From Homoserinimonas sp044769865 (lineage in GTDB: Bacteria > Actinomycetota > Actinomycetes > Actinomycetales > Microbacteriaceae): DNA of 64,000 bases. Position 1 is the first letter of the stretch. Every line of letters begins with the position of its first letter. The position numbers and the translations under genes were made by a program. Positions 42,586-51,006 of this stretch are shown here, in pieces. The DNA lies in assembly GCF_044769865.1 (NCBI RefSeq), contig NZ_JBIZWA010000001.1, positions 1,054,001 through 1,118,000 on the forward strand. Direction: 5' to 3'. The notes under the pieces are model-generated. The model did not search any database. It saw nothing but the letters and a program-made list of their open reading frames with translations, and was not told the DNA's origin.

Positions 42586-44159
42586 GCTCCTCGTCTGAAC
42601 CGCAGCGCGTCATCGTCATCGGCGGCGGCATCACGGGGCTCGCGACCGCCGGCCTCCTCGCCCGGGAGGGGCACTCGGTGACGCTGCTCGAGAAGCAGCC
42701 CGCCGTCGGCGGCCGCGCTGGCCTCCTCGAGGTTGACGGCTTCCGCTTCGACACGGGCCCCTCCTGGTACCTCATGCCCGAAGTGTTCGACCACTTCTTC
42801 CGGCTCATGGGCACTTCCTCCGCCGAGCAGCTCGACCTCGTCAAGCTGGACCCGGGCTACCGCGTCTTCTTCGAAGACGTCGCGGAGCCCATCGCGATCA
42901 CCTCCTCGCGCTCGGCCAATATCGAACTGTTCGACTCGATCGAGCCGGGGGCGGGGCGGCGCCTCGCCCGCTACCTCGACTCGGCGGCCGACACCTACGA
43001 GATGGCCAAGCGGCGCTTCCTCTACTCGACCTTCGAGTCGTTCCGGCCCCTCCTCACGCCAGACGTGCTGGCCCGCCTGCCCAAGCTGGCGCGGCTGCTG
43101 CTGCGCTCGCTCGACTCGCACGCGGCATCCGTCACCCGCGACCCGCGCCTGCAGCAGATCCTCGGCTACCCGGCGGTCTTCCTCGGCTCCTCGCCCTTCG
43201 ATACGCCGAGCATGTACCACCTCATGAGCCACCTCGACATGACCGATGGCGTGTACTACCCGCGCGGCGGATTCACGAAGGTGATCGAGCGGATCGCGGC
43301 CGTCGCAGCGGATGCCGGTGCCGAGATCCGCACCTCGGCGCCCGTCGCGCGCATCCTCACCTCGGGTGGTGTCGCGATCGGCGTCGAGCTCGAGAACGGT
43401 GAGGTGCTCGACGCCGACCTGGTGGTCTCGACAGCAGACCTGCACCATTCCGAGACTCGCCTGCTGCCGCGCGAACTCCAGACCTACCCCGCCGAGTACT
43501 GGGAGAAGCGCGTCGCCGGCCCGGGCGCCATGCTGCTCTACCTCGGCGTCGAGGGCGAGCTGCCGCAACTCGAACACCACACACTGCTCTTCGCGCGGGA
43601 CTGGCGCGAGAACTTCGATGCGATCTTCGGTGACAATCCCGAGATTCCGGACGTGCCAAGTCTCTACGTCTGCAAGCCCTCCGGTGTGGACCCGGATGTC
43701 GCGCCCGCGGGTCACTCGAACGTCTTCGTGCTCGTGCCCATCCCCGCCGACCCCACCTTGACGGAACTCAACGAACTCGGTGACCGCGTGATCGAGCAGA
43801 TCGCATCGTGGACGGGCATCCCCGACCTTGCCTCCCGCATCGTCGTGCGTCGCACTGTGGGGCCCGCCGACTTCGCGGCCGACCTCAACGTGTGGAAGGG
43901 TTCCGCCCTCGGGCCGGCGCACACGCTCAAGCAGAGCGCCTTCTTCCGCGGGGCCAACGTGAGCAAGCATGTGCGCGGGCTCCTCTACGCGGGCAGCTCG
44001 AGCATCCCGGGTATCGGCCTGCCGATGTGCCTCATCAGCGCGGAGCTCGTGCTCAAGCGGCTGCGCGGCGACACCTCGACGGAGGCCCTGCCGGAGCCGC
44101 CGCCGGTAGAGCCTGTCGAAACGTCGCGGGCAGAGCCTGTCGAAACCGAGGAGCCCTGA
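42582..44159 (+). CDS. crtI: Phytoene desaturase
   Basis: A 525-residue FAD enzyme. The dinucleotide fold VIVIGGGITGLATAGLLARE lies at residues 8-27, RAGLLEVDGFRFDTGPSWYLMP follows, and GLLYAGSSSIPGIGLPMCLIS at the C-terminus is the carotenoid oxidoreductase signature. It turns phytoene into lycopene by four desaturations. The last 25 residues contain a duplicated PVET-type tail (PPPVEPVETSRAEPVETEEP) encoded by two copies of GAGCCTGTCGAAAC, a repeat foreign to the enzyme. Confidence 0.93.
   Translation: MSSSSEPQRVIVIGGGITGLATAGLLAREGHSVTLLEKQPAVGGRAGLLEVDGFRFDTGPSWYLMPEVFDHFFRLMGTSSAEQLDLVKLDPGYRVFFEDVAEPIAITSSRSANIELFDSIEPGAGRRLARYLDSAADTYEMAKRRFLYSTFESFRPLLTPDVLARLPKLARLLLRSLDSHAASVTRDPRLQQILGYPAVFLGSSPFDTPSMYHLMSHLDMTDGVYYPRGGFTKVIERIAAVAADAGAEIRTSAPVARILTSGGVAIGVELENGEVLDADLVVSTADLHHSETRLLPRELQTYPAEYWEKRVAGPGAMLLYLGVEGELPQLEHHTLLFARDWRENFDAIFGDNPEIPDVPSLYVCKPSGVDPDVAPAGHSNVFVLVPIPADPTLTELNELGDRVIEQIASWTGIPDLASRIVVRRTVGPADFAADLNVWKGSALGPAHTLKQSAFFRGANVSKHVRGLLYAGSSSIPGIGLPMCLISAELVLKRLRGDTSTEALPEPPPVEPVETSRAEPVETEEP
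44105..44151. repeat. GAGCCTGTCGAAAC direct repeat inside crtI
   Basis: Two copies of AGAGCCTGTCGAAAC, at about 44107-44121 and 44132-44146, lie in frame at the 3' end of crtI and encode PVET twice. A related string, ACTGTATCGAAGCC, is at the end of crtYe near 44510, and CTGTATCGAAAC occurs at 10770. Confidence 0.7.
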
Positions 44160-44545
44160 TGCACCTTGCCTATCTCGCCGCGCTCATCGTCTCGCTCTTC
44201 TGCATGACGCTCCTCGACCGCCGCTTCACGCTCTTCTTCTGGCGGGACTGGCGTCGCGCCACCATCGTCATGGCGATCGGCATCGTCTTCTTCGTGATCT
44301 GGGACTTCGCGGGCATCAGCCTCGACATCTTCTACCGCGGCAACAGCCCGTGGATGACCGGCATCGAGATCGCCCCCGAGATGCCGATAGAGGAACTCTT
44401 CTTCCTCGCGTTGCTCTGCTACGTGACGATGGTCGCGTATGGCGGTTTCGATGCGCTCCTTCGTCGCTACTCAACCCCCCGGGCCAGCGGGTTGAGCAAG
44501 CCCGCCAGGACTGTATCGAAGCCCGGGATGGATAGCGCGCGATGA
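44159..44545 (+). CDS. crtYe: Heterodimeric carotenoid cyclase subunit
   Basis: A 128-residue membrane protein with three helices and the lycopene-cyclase-domain motif PEMPIEELFFLALL (near residue 73-86). It pairs with the next gene product to form the epsilon/gamma-type cyclase of C50 carotenoids such as decaprenoxanthin or sarcinaxanthin. The C-terminal 20 residues (ASGLSKPARTVSKPGMDS) are encoded by repeat-like DNA. It starts at the last base of the crtI stop (TGATG). Confidence 0.87.
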   Translation: MHLAYLAALIVSLFCMTLLDRRFTLFFWRDWRRATIVMAIGIVFFVIWDFAGISLDIFYRGNSPWMTGIEIAPEMPIEELFFLALLCYVTMVAYGGFDALLRRYSTPRASGLSKPARTVSKPGMDSAR

Positions 44546-44934
44546 CCTACTGGGCGCTCAACGCGGTGTTCCTCGCGGTCGTCGTGCTCGTGGCATCCGC
44601 TGCCCTGCTCGCCCGGCGCTCGCCACAGTGGCGCTCGCTCGGCCTCGCGGCCATCGCGGTGCTCGCGTTGACGGCCGTCTTCGACAACGTCATGATCGCG
44701 GTCGACCTGTTCGGCTACAACGATGACCGCATCTCGGGTGCCTTCCTGGGGCTCGCGCCCCTGGAGGACTTCGCCTACGCGATCGCGGCGGTCGTGCTGC
44801 TGCCGTCGCTGTGGCATCTGCTTGCGCGGCGGGGCGCGCGTGCGAACGCCGAGCCCGCGACATCCGGAGCCACCGCGCCCGAGCGCGCAGCATCCGACAC
44901 CGCCGCATCCGACGCCGAACGGGGTCGCGCGTGA
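44542..44934 (+). CDS. crtYf: Heterodimeric carotenoid cyclase subunit
   Basis: A 130-residue three-helix membrane protein, partner of the previous one. Motif FDNVMIAVDLFGYNDDRISGAFLGLAPLEDFAY, read here as FDNVMIAVDLFGY and GLAPLEDFAYAIAA, is the conserved lycopene-cyclase-domain region. The tail is Ala/Thr-rich. ATGA overlap with crtYe fits equal synthesis of the two subunits. Confidence 0.87.
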   Translation: MTYWALNAVFLAVVVLVASAALLARRSPQWRSLGLAAIAVLALTAVFDNVMIAVDLFGYNDDRISGAFLGLAPLEDFAYAIAAVVLLPSLWHLLARRGARANAEPATSGATAPERAASDTAASDAERGRA

Positions 44935-45797
44935 CCGCACTCAAGACGCTCATCCTGTCGTCGCGGCCGCTCAGCTGGATCAACACGGCGTTCCCCTTCG
45001 CGGCCGCCTACCTGCTGACGACGCGCGAGGTCGATGCGGTGCTCATCGTCGGCACGATCTACTTCCTCATCCCGTACAACCTCGCCATGTACGGCATCAA
45101 CGACGTCTTCGACTACGAGTCCGATCTCGCGAACCCGCGCAAGGGTGGCATCGAGGGTGCACTCCTCGATCCGTCGCTGCATACGCCGACGCTGTGGGCC
45201 GCGGCGCTCACGAACATCCCGTTCCTGATCTATCTCGTCGCGGTCGGCGGACCCCTCTCCTGGCTCGTGCTCGCGGTCAGCATCTTCGCCGTCATCGCGT
45301 ACTCGGCGAAGGGCCTCCGCTTCAAGGAACGCCCCATCCTCGACTCCCTGACCTCCAGCACCCACTTCGTCTCGCCCGCGCTCTACGGGCTCGTGCTCGC
45401 GGGGGCGGAGTTCACGCCCGCGCTGTGGCTGATCCTGGCCGCGTTCTTCCTCTGGGGGATGGCGAGTCACGCATTCGGTGCAGTGCAAGACGTGATCGCC
45501 GATCGGGAGGGAGGAATCGCCTCCATCGCGACCGTCTTCGGCGCCCGCGCCACGACACGGCTCGCCATCTGTCTGTACCTCGCGGCGGGCATCCTGCTGC
45601 TCTTCACCGGATGGCCGGGCGCGCTCGCCGCCGTGCTCGCCCTCCCCTACGTGTGGGCGTGCTCACCCTTCTGGAACGTGACGGATGCCACGGCCGAGAC
45701 CGCCAACCGCGGCTGGCGCAAGTTCCTCGCGCTCAACTTCGCCTGCGGCTTCCTCGTGACGATGCTGCTCATCCTCTGGTGGAACCTCTCGGCGTAG
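44931..45797 (+). CDS. crtEb: Lycopene elongase / prenyltransferase (UbiA family)
   Basis: A 288-residue membrane prenyltransferase with about eight helices. The two Asp motifs of UbiA enzymes are NDVFDYESD (near residue 57) and DVIADREGG (near 185). In C50 carotenoid clusters this enzyme adds two C5 units to lycopene (giving flavuxanthin-type products) before cyclisation. GTG start overlapping the crtYf stop. It is the last gene of the cluster. Confidence 0.9.
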   Translation: MTALKTLILSSRPLSWINTAFPFAAAYLLTTREVDAVLIVGTIYFLIPYNLAMYGINDVFDYESDLANPRKGGIEGALLDPSLHTPTLWAAALTNIPFLIYLVAVGGPLSWLVLAVSIFAVIAYSAKGLRFKERPILDSLTSSTHFVSPALYGLVLAGAEFTPALWLILAAFFLWGMASHAFGAVQDVIADREGGIASIATVFGARATTRLAICLYLAAGILLLFTGWPGALAAVLALPYVWACSPFWNVTDATAETANRGWRKFLALNFACGFLVTMLLILWWNLSA

Positions 45798-45920
45798 CCT
45801 TTCGAGCTTCGGACCCAGTCCAGCCGGCTGTCCCGAGTTCCGGCGAGGCCGGGAGCATACCCAAACAGACATGGGAACCAACGCGAAAAGCATTCGACTA
45901 ACATGCCCTTTGAACGCAGA

Positions 45921-45961
45921 CTGGGGCACCAGAGGTTAGCGATGACGCTTATCTGCCCCAG
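45921..45961 (+). promoter_or_regulatory. Nested hairpin in leader of NitT/TauT operon 2
   Basis: Outer perfect 8-bp stem CTGGGGCA/TGCCCCAG encloses an inner AGCG-ATGA-CGCT stem with asymmetric internal loops. It ends 40 bases before the first permease start. Could be an operator, a terminator from crtEb or a structured leader RNA; no known riboswitch was recognised. Confidence 0.45.
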
Positions 45962-46000
45962 AAGGGGTGGGCTGTCATCGGCTGGGAGTCGGAGGAGCAG

Positions 46001-46846
46001 GTGACAGTGATGAACACGGTGACGGAGGCACGGGTCACGAGTCGCCCAGCCTTGCGCTCACCGAAACTCGTCCAGCTGAAGAAGCAGCGCAGCGTCCTGT
46101 TCGGCGTGCTCGGAACCCTGGGGTTCCTTGTGCTCTGGCAGATCGTCGTGCAATTCGAGATGCTGCCCCGCAACTACCTCCCGTCGGCGATCGACGCGCT
46201 CGTCACTGCCGGTGGCCTGCTCACTGACGCTCAGTTCCTGGGGCACGTTGGCAGCACTGTGGGGGTCGCCTTTCTCGGCCTAGGCATCGCCTTCCTGATC
46301 GCTGTTCCTCTCGGCCTCCTCCTTGGCATCTCCGAGCGGCTGTTTGCCCTGACCTCGACGGTCGTTGAGCTTCTGAGGCCCCTACCGCCCATCGCCTTCG
46401 TGCCGCTCATGGTGCTTGTTGCAGGGCAGGGCGTTGAGATGAAGGCCACGATCGTCGCCCTCGGCTGTGTATGGCCGATGCTGACCAACACGATTCATGG
46501 AGTGCACTCGACAGAGTCGGTGGCGAAGGCGACCGGCGCATCCTTCGGCTGGGACAAGTGGACCATCATCCGACGTGTCGTATGGCCCTCATCGCTTCCC
46601 TCGGTAATCACTGGCGTGCGCATCACGGTATCGATCGCGCTCATCCTCTGTGTTGGCGCCGAATTCATCGGCGGGAGCACGAGGGGCATCGGAAGTTGGC
46701 TGCTGCAGCAGAGCATGTTGCCCGGCGGAATGCTCTCGGTCACGGCCGGCGTGCTCATTGCCGGAGCGCTCGGAGTGGTCGTGAATGCCATTGTTGCGCT
46801 GCTCGATCGCAAGTACGCGGCCTGGGCGCGTCGAGGGGAAAACTAA
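46001..46846 (+). CDS. NitT/TauT-type ABC permease 1
   Basis: A 281-residue inner-membrane permease. Six helices and the EAA-type loop ATGASFGWDKWTIIRRVVWPSSLPSVITGVRI are clear, with EFIGGSTRGIGSWLLQQSM at the end as in SsuC/TauC. Start codons GTG 46001, GTG 46007 and ATG 46010 are all possible after GGAGGAG (45991-45997); the longest is given. First of two permease genes in this importer, implying a heterodimeric channel instead of the more usual homodimer. Confidence 0.88.
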   Translation: MTVMNTVTEARVTSRPALRSPKLVQLKKQRSVLFGVLGTLGFLVLWQIVVQFEMLPRNYLPSAIDALVTAGGLLTDAQFLGHVGSTVGVAFLGLGIAFLIAVPLGLLLGISERLFALTSTVVELLRPLPPIAFVPLMVLVAGQGVEMKATIVALGCVWPMLTNTIHGVHSTESVAKATGASFGWDKWTIIRRVVWPSSLPSVITGVRITVSIALILCVGAEFIGGSTRGIGSWLLQQSMLPGGMLSVTAGVLIAGALGVVVNAIVALLDRKYAAWARRGEN

Positions 46847-47655
46847 TGAACATCGACTGGACGTCACCGAAGACGCGAGCACTGCTTGGGTGGGGCGTCG
46901 CCGTACTCCTAATCCTGGCCTGGCAGGTGGCCGCGGCGACAAGCGACTCCCTCTACTTCCCACCGCCATCAGAGATCCTGGCCAAGGCGTACGAACTCTG
47001 GTTCTCGGCAGGTCTCGGCGCCGGTATCGTCACGGACACTTTCCATCGAGACGTCATGTCGAGCCTGCAGCGCCTGCTGATCGGCCTCTTCTATGCCATC
47101 ACGATCGGCATCGTCCTCGGCGTTCTCATCGGTCGGATGCGCGTCGTGGCAGAACTCATCGAGCCAATCCTGCATTTCATGCGGGCACTCCCCGGTCCCG
47201 TGCTCCTGCCGATGGCCCTCGTGCTGCTCGGCACCGGCGACTCGATGCGCATTGCGCTCATCGCGTTCGGTTCCGTCTGGCCGGTGCTGTTCAACACCTT
47301 CAGCGCCGTGAGGCAGGTGCCGGAATCCTTCCTTGACACGGCCATCGTGTCCCGCCGGTCGCGGGTGTCCACCCTGTTCCACGTGATCCTGCCTGCTTCG
47401 GCCACCGGCATCTTCGCCGGAGTTCGAGTCGCAACAGGGCTCGGCATCATCCTCCTCGTGGCAGCGGAGCTTGTCGCCGCCGCAGAGGGAATCGGGTTCG
47501 GGCTCACCCAGTCGCAGCGCTCCTTCCAGTTCGTAGAGATGTGGGCGTTCATCCTCGCACTCTCCGTGCTTGGGTACCTGGCCAACATCCTGCTGACGCT
47601 ATTGGAAGGCGTGATCCTCCGCTGGCATCGGCTTTACAAGGCAGTAGTTGCCTGA
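46846..47655 (+). CDS. NitT/TauT-type ABC permease 2
   Basis: A 269-residue permease of the same class as its neighbour but distinct in sequence: membrane segments from residue 12, EAA-type loop IVSRRSRVSTLFHVILPASATGIFAGVRVATG, and ELVAAAEGIGFGLTQSQRSF. It starts on the last base of the previous stop (TAATG). The pair likely forms a heterodimer in the importer. Confidence 0.88.
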   Translation: MNIDWTSPKTRALLGWGVAVLLILAWQVAAATSDSLYFPPPSEILAKAYELWFSAGLGAGIVTDTFHRDVMSSLQRLLIGLFYAITIGIVLGVLIGRMRVVAELIEPILHFMRALPGPVLLPMALVLLGTGDSMRIALIAFGSVWPVLFNTFSAVRQVPESFLDTAIVSRRSRVSTLFHVILPASATGIFAGVRVATGLGIILLVAAELVAAAEGIGFGLTQSQRSFQFVEMWAFILALSVLGYLANILLTLLEGVILRWHRLYKAVVA

Positions 47656-48488
47656 TGGGAGAAAACATCGTGAACCAACCGCTTCTCGCCGTCGATGAGC
47701 TTCGGCACCTCTACAAAACAGACGAAGGCGAACAACTCGTACTCGACGGCATCTCCTTCGTCGTGGAACAGGGTGAGTTCGTCTCCATCGTCGGTCCCTC
47801 CGGATGCGGAAAGACGACCCTGCTTCGGTCCCTTTCGGGCCTGCTGCAGCCGACGTCGGGCACAGTCGCTCTGAACGGCACCCCGATCAATGGGGTTCCC
47901 AAAGGCCTCGCGATGGTGTTCCAGGACTATCGCGGCTCCTTGTTCCCCTGGCGCAAGGTGGGCGCGAACGTCGAGTTTCCATTGCTCGGCGTCGTTTCGA
48001 AGGAGGAGCGGGCGAAGCGCGTACGGGAGTCCCTCGCCGCCGTCGGTCTGGAGAAGTCTGCGAACCGATACCCGTGGCAACTCTCCGGCGGGATGCAACA
48101 ACGCGTCGCAATCGCGCGCGCACTCGCCATGCAGCCGCAGCTCCTGCTGATGGACGAACCGTTCGCCTCGGTGGATGCCCAAACTCGTTCCGAGCTCGAA
48201 GACCTGCTTCTGCGGGTCCGCGACCAGTTCGATATGACGATCCTCTTCGTCACGCACGATGTCGACGAGAGCGTCTACCTCAGCAGCCGTGTTCTCTCGC
48301 TCAGCAAGGCACCTACCGTCGTGACGTCGAGCGTGCCGATCCCGTTGCCGACGCCGCGAGACCAGATCGGTTCCCGCGAGGATCCCCGCTTCGTGCAGCT
48401 CCGAGGCGAAGTTGCTCGACTGATCCGCAGCGCGGCTCCGGGAGGTCTCGTTGAGACCAAGACCGGCACGGTTGCAACCGCCCTCTGA
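47655..48488 (+). CDS. NitT/TauT-type ABC ATPase
   Basis: A 277-residue ATPase. Walker A GPSGCGKTT (near residue 48), Q-loop VFQDYRGSLFPWRK, signature LSGGMQQR, Walker B LLLMDEPFASVD and H-loop FVTHDVDESVYLSSR are all intact. Starts one base into the stop of the second permease. Energises the importer together with the lipoprotein at 48525. Confidence 0.92.
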   Translation: MGENIVNQPLLAVDELRHLYKTDEGEQLVLDGISFVVEQGEFVSIVGPSGCGKTTLLRSLSGLLQPTSGTVALNGTPINGVPKGLAMVFQDYRGSLFPWRKVGANVEFPLLGVVSKEERAKRVRESLAAVGLEKSANRYPWQLSGGMQQRVAIARALAMQPQLLLMDEPFASVDAQTRSELEDLLLRVRDQFDMTILFVTHDVDESVYLSSRVLSLSKAPTVVTSSVPIPLPTPRDQIGSREDPRFVQLRGEVARLIRSAAPGGLVETKTGTVATAL

Positions 48489-48524
48489 CCCCAAGGCAAC
48501 ACCCAAGAGAAAACAAGGAAACCG

Positions 48525-49481
48525 ATGAAACGAGTCACACGCTTCACCGCCATCATGGCCGCCGCCGCTGTCGGCCTGACGCTTTCAGCATGTTCGCCGG
48601 AGCAGGAGGCGAGTTCCGATGAGAGCTCGGGCTCGCTCGGCAAGATCACCGTGTCGATCCCGCCCGTTGCTGACTCCCTGCCGGTATTCGTCGCAATTGA
48701 CAATGGATACTTCGATGACCTGGGGCTCGAGGTTGAGCTCGTCCCTGCCGCCAATGGTGCGACGGCGGTCAACTCCCTCGTCTCCCAGAGCACGGATGTC
48801 GCGCTCGTCTCGGTCCCGACCCTCATCTCAGCGAAGGCTGGAGGTCTTCCCGTCACCATTGCTGCCCTGGGTATCGAGGGCGTGGATGACTACGAAGCGG
48901 CGATCTATGTGCTCGAGGACTCGCCCATCGACGACCTCGAGGGCTTGATCGGCAAGAAAATGGCGACGCCATCCCTTAAGTCCATCGGCGACATCTTCGC
49001 CCGGGGCGAACTTCTCGATGCAAACCAGGACCCCGAGGGCGTGCAGTATGTGGAGCTGCCGCAGTCGAACATGGCCAGCGCGCTGTCAGCGGGTGACGTC
49101 GATGCCGCGTTCATAACCGAGCCGACCCTCAGCGAGATTCGCAAGACACTCGAACTGCGACCCCTCGCTGTGCAGAACGGTCCGCAGGGCCTCTTCGCGA
49201 CGTCAGAGGACACGCTTGACGAGCGTTCCGACGCGATCAAGGCCTTCCGCGAGGCCATCGCGAAGGGCGTCGCCGACATCGAGGAGGATCCCAGCGGGGT
49301 CGCGGAGGCAACCATGCCGAACCACACTTCCATGGACGCCAACACCGCAGCCAACATGAAGCTGCCGCGCTACGTGACCGAGTTCGACCCATCTGGCTTC
49401 CAGGACATGGTTGACCTGATGCTCGAGGTCAAGCTCATCGAGAAGAAGATCGAAGCGAAAGACTTCTACCGCTCGCTGTAG
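48525..49481 (+). CDS. NitT/TauT-type substrate-binding lipoprotein
   Basis: A 318-residue lipoprotein: basic start MKRVTR, hydrophobic stretch and lipobox LSAC (Cys near residue 23), then ADSLPVFVAIDNGYFDDLGL, the SsuA/THI5-like opening that faces the ligand. The ligand is not known; organic acids, sulfonates and nitrogen heterocycles are all used by this class. A strong hairpin follows the gene. Confidence 0.9.
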   Translation: MKRVTRFTAIMAAAAVGLTLSACSPEQEASSDESSGSLGKITVSIPPVADSLPVFVAIDNGYFDDLGLEVELVPAANGATAVNSLVSQSTDVALVSVPTLISAKAGGLPVTIAALGIEGVDDYEAAIYVLEDSPIDDLEGLIGKKMATPSLKSIGDIFARGELLDANQDPEGVQYVELPQSNMASALSAGDVDAAFITEPTLSEIRKTLELRPLAVQNGPQGLFATSEDTLDERSDAIKAFREAIAKGVADIEEDPSGVAEATMPNHTSMDANTAANMKLPRYVTEFDPSGFQDMVDLMLEVKLIEKKIEAKDFYRSL

Positions 49482-49492
49482 CCAAGCAACAC

Positions 49493-49527
49493 CGAGCGGC
49501 CCCGACCCGACTGATCGGGGCCGCTCG
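49493..49527 (+). terminator. Perfect 13-bp hairpin between transporter and enzyme genes
   Basis: CGAGCGGCCCCGA, nine-base loop, TCGGGGCCGCTCG, starting 12 bases after the binding-protein stop and ending 13 bases before the thiolase-like start. It may be a partial terminator that keeps the enzyme genes at a lower level, or protect the transporter mRNA end. Confidence 0.75.
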
Positions 49528-49540
49528 CGTAAGGAGAGCA

Positions 49541-50683
49541 ATGACCAACGTGTCCGTCGTGTCCGCAGCCGAAACCGCATACACGCGGCATCCGGATCCC
49601 TACGTCACGACCCACTCTGTCTTGGCGGATGCCGTGCGCCAAGCGGTTTCACAGGCCGGGCTTAGGCTCAGTGACATCGACGGCTTCGGAGTCTCAAGCT
49701 TCACGCTCGGGCCGGATCACGCCGTCGACCTCGCTTGGCGACTGGGTCTCCGGCTTACCTGGCTCATGCAGGACACCAATGGTGGAGCCAGCGCCGGCGG
49801 CATGTTGCAACACGCCGTGCGCGCGGTCGAAGCCGGGGATGCCACGGCGATCGTGCTTGTGGCGGGAGATCGCATGGACGGGCCGGCCTTCGAGGAGCTC
49901 GTGCGGCGGTACAACGTCGCGACGGAGGAGCACCTCTCTCCGCTGCCCATGCCCGGACCGAACGCCGCATTCGCGATGCTCACCCAGCGGCAGATGCAGA
50001 AGCACGGCCTCTCCCGCAGCGATTACGGACGGATTGCTGTCGCGCAGCGCGGATGGGCGGCCCTGAACCCCGGTGCGGTCTATCGCAGCCCGCTCGCACT
50101 CGAGGATTATCTTGAGGCGCCAATGGTCGCTGATCCGCTCGGCCGCTACGACTGCGTACCGCCGGTCACCGGCGCTGACGCCGTGGTCGTGATGGCGGAT
50201 GAGCGCGCGAAGGGACGCAAGCGGGCGCGCGTGCTTAGCGTGGCGGCGAGCTACAACTACGACGACCAGTCCGGTGACGGCCTCGTGACTGGGCTCGCGG
50301 TGTGCGCGCCGACTGCCTGGCACGATTCGGGGGTCAGCCCCGCCGATGTCGGCGTCGCGAGCCTCTACGACGACTACCCGTCGATGGTGGTCGCGCAGGC
50401 GCAGGATCTCGGCCTCTTCGGTGACAAGTCGCCGGTCGACTTCATCAGGGACGACATCATGGAACGAAATTTCCCGTTGAACACGTCTGGCGGTCAGCTC
50501 TCCGCCGGGCAGGCGGGCTCTGCGGGCGGGATGCACGGCCTCGTCGAGGTCGTGCGACAACTCAGCGGACAAGCCGGGGACCGCCAGGTTGACGCTCGGA
50601 TCGGAGTGGTCAGTGGCTACGGCATGGTGCTCTACCGTTACGGTGCGTGCGCGAATGTCGCCGTCCTGGAGGCGGCGTCGTGA
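49541..50683 (+). CDS. Thiolase-fold protein without catalytic Cys/His (Ltp2-like)
   Basis: A 380-residue thiolase-superfamily protein. The site of the nucleophile reads NGGAS (80-84), where thiolases have NGGCAS, and the GHP block reads SAGQAGSAGG with Gln at 324 in place of His; the C-terminal Cys loop is VSGYGMV. It therefore cannot work as an ordinary thiolase. Such proteins, with a DUF35 partner as here, include the steroid side-chain aldolase Ltp2, so a retro-aldol C-C cleavage of a CoA ester is the leading guess. GGAG precedes the ATG. Confidence 0.82.
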   Translation: MTNVSVVSAAETAYTRHPDPYVTTHSVLADAVRQAVSQAGLRLSDIDGFGVSSFTLGPDHAVDLAWRLGLRLTWLMQDTNGGASAGGMLQHAVRAVEAGDATAIVLVAGDRMDGPAFEELVRRYNVATEEHLSPLPMPGPNAAFAMLTQRQMQKHGLSRSDYGRIAVAQRGWAALNPGAVYRSPLALEDYLEAPMVADPLGRYDCVPPVTGADAVVVMADERAKGRKRARVLSVAASYNYDDQSGDGLVTGLAVCAPTAWHDSGVSPADVGVASLYDDYPSMVVAQAQDLGLFGDKSPVDFIRDDIMERNFPLNTSGGQLSAGQAGSAGGMHGLVEVVRQLSGQAGDRQVDARIGVVSGYGMVLYRYGACANVAVLEAAS

Positions 50684-51006
50684 GCGTCGTGGTGCAGGAA
50701 TGCAGCGGATGCAGGCGCAAGTTTTTTCCCCGTCGACTCCTGTGCGGCGACTGCGACTCGGCGGCGTTCCGTGATCTGGTTGTGGCTGACGCCGTCGTCG
50801 AGGAATTCACGCACGTTTCCGGGGGTCGGTGTCTCGGCTCAATCCGCTTGCTGGGCGAGATCACCGCGATGGCGGCGCTCATCGGGATTGAGCCCGAGCG
50901 TGGCATGTCGATCCCCGTTCGGGCATCCGACGCCGAAGCGTCGTCAGGCTACGCATTCATCCCTGGGATAGCAGCATCCGAAGCATTCGAAAGGACCACA
51001 CAATGA
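50680..51006 (+). CDS. Zinc-ribbon/OB-fold protein (DUF35 type)
   Basis: A 108-residue protein: zinc ribbon ECSGCRRKFFPRRLLCGDC with two CxxC pairs at the N-terminus, then an OB-fold (VVEEFTHVSGGRCLGSIRLL). DUF35 proteins bind thiolase-fold partners and help hold acyl-CoA. It starts at GTG overlapping the thiolase-like stop (GTGA), which supports a one-to-one complex with it. Only slightly shorter than the usual 120-140 residues. Confidence 0.85.
   Translation: MSVVVQECSGCRRKFFPRRLLCGDCDSAAFRDLVVADAVVEEFTHVSGGRCLGSIRLLGEITAMAALIGIEPERGMSIPVRASDAEASSGYAFIPGIAASEAFERTTQ

Noticed and set aside
45798..46000. Known riboswitch (TPP, guanidine, fluoride or similar) before the permease genes
   Set aside because: The stems are present but none of the conserved core strings of these classes could be matched by eye.
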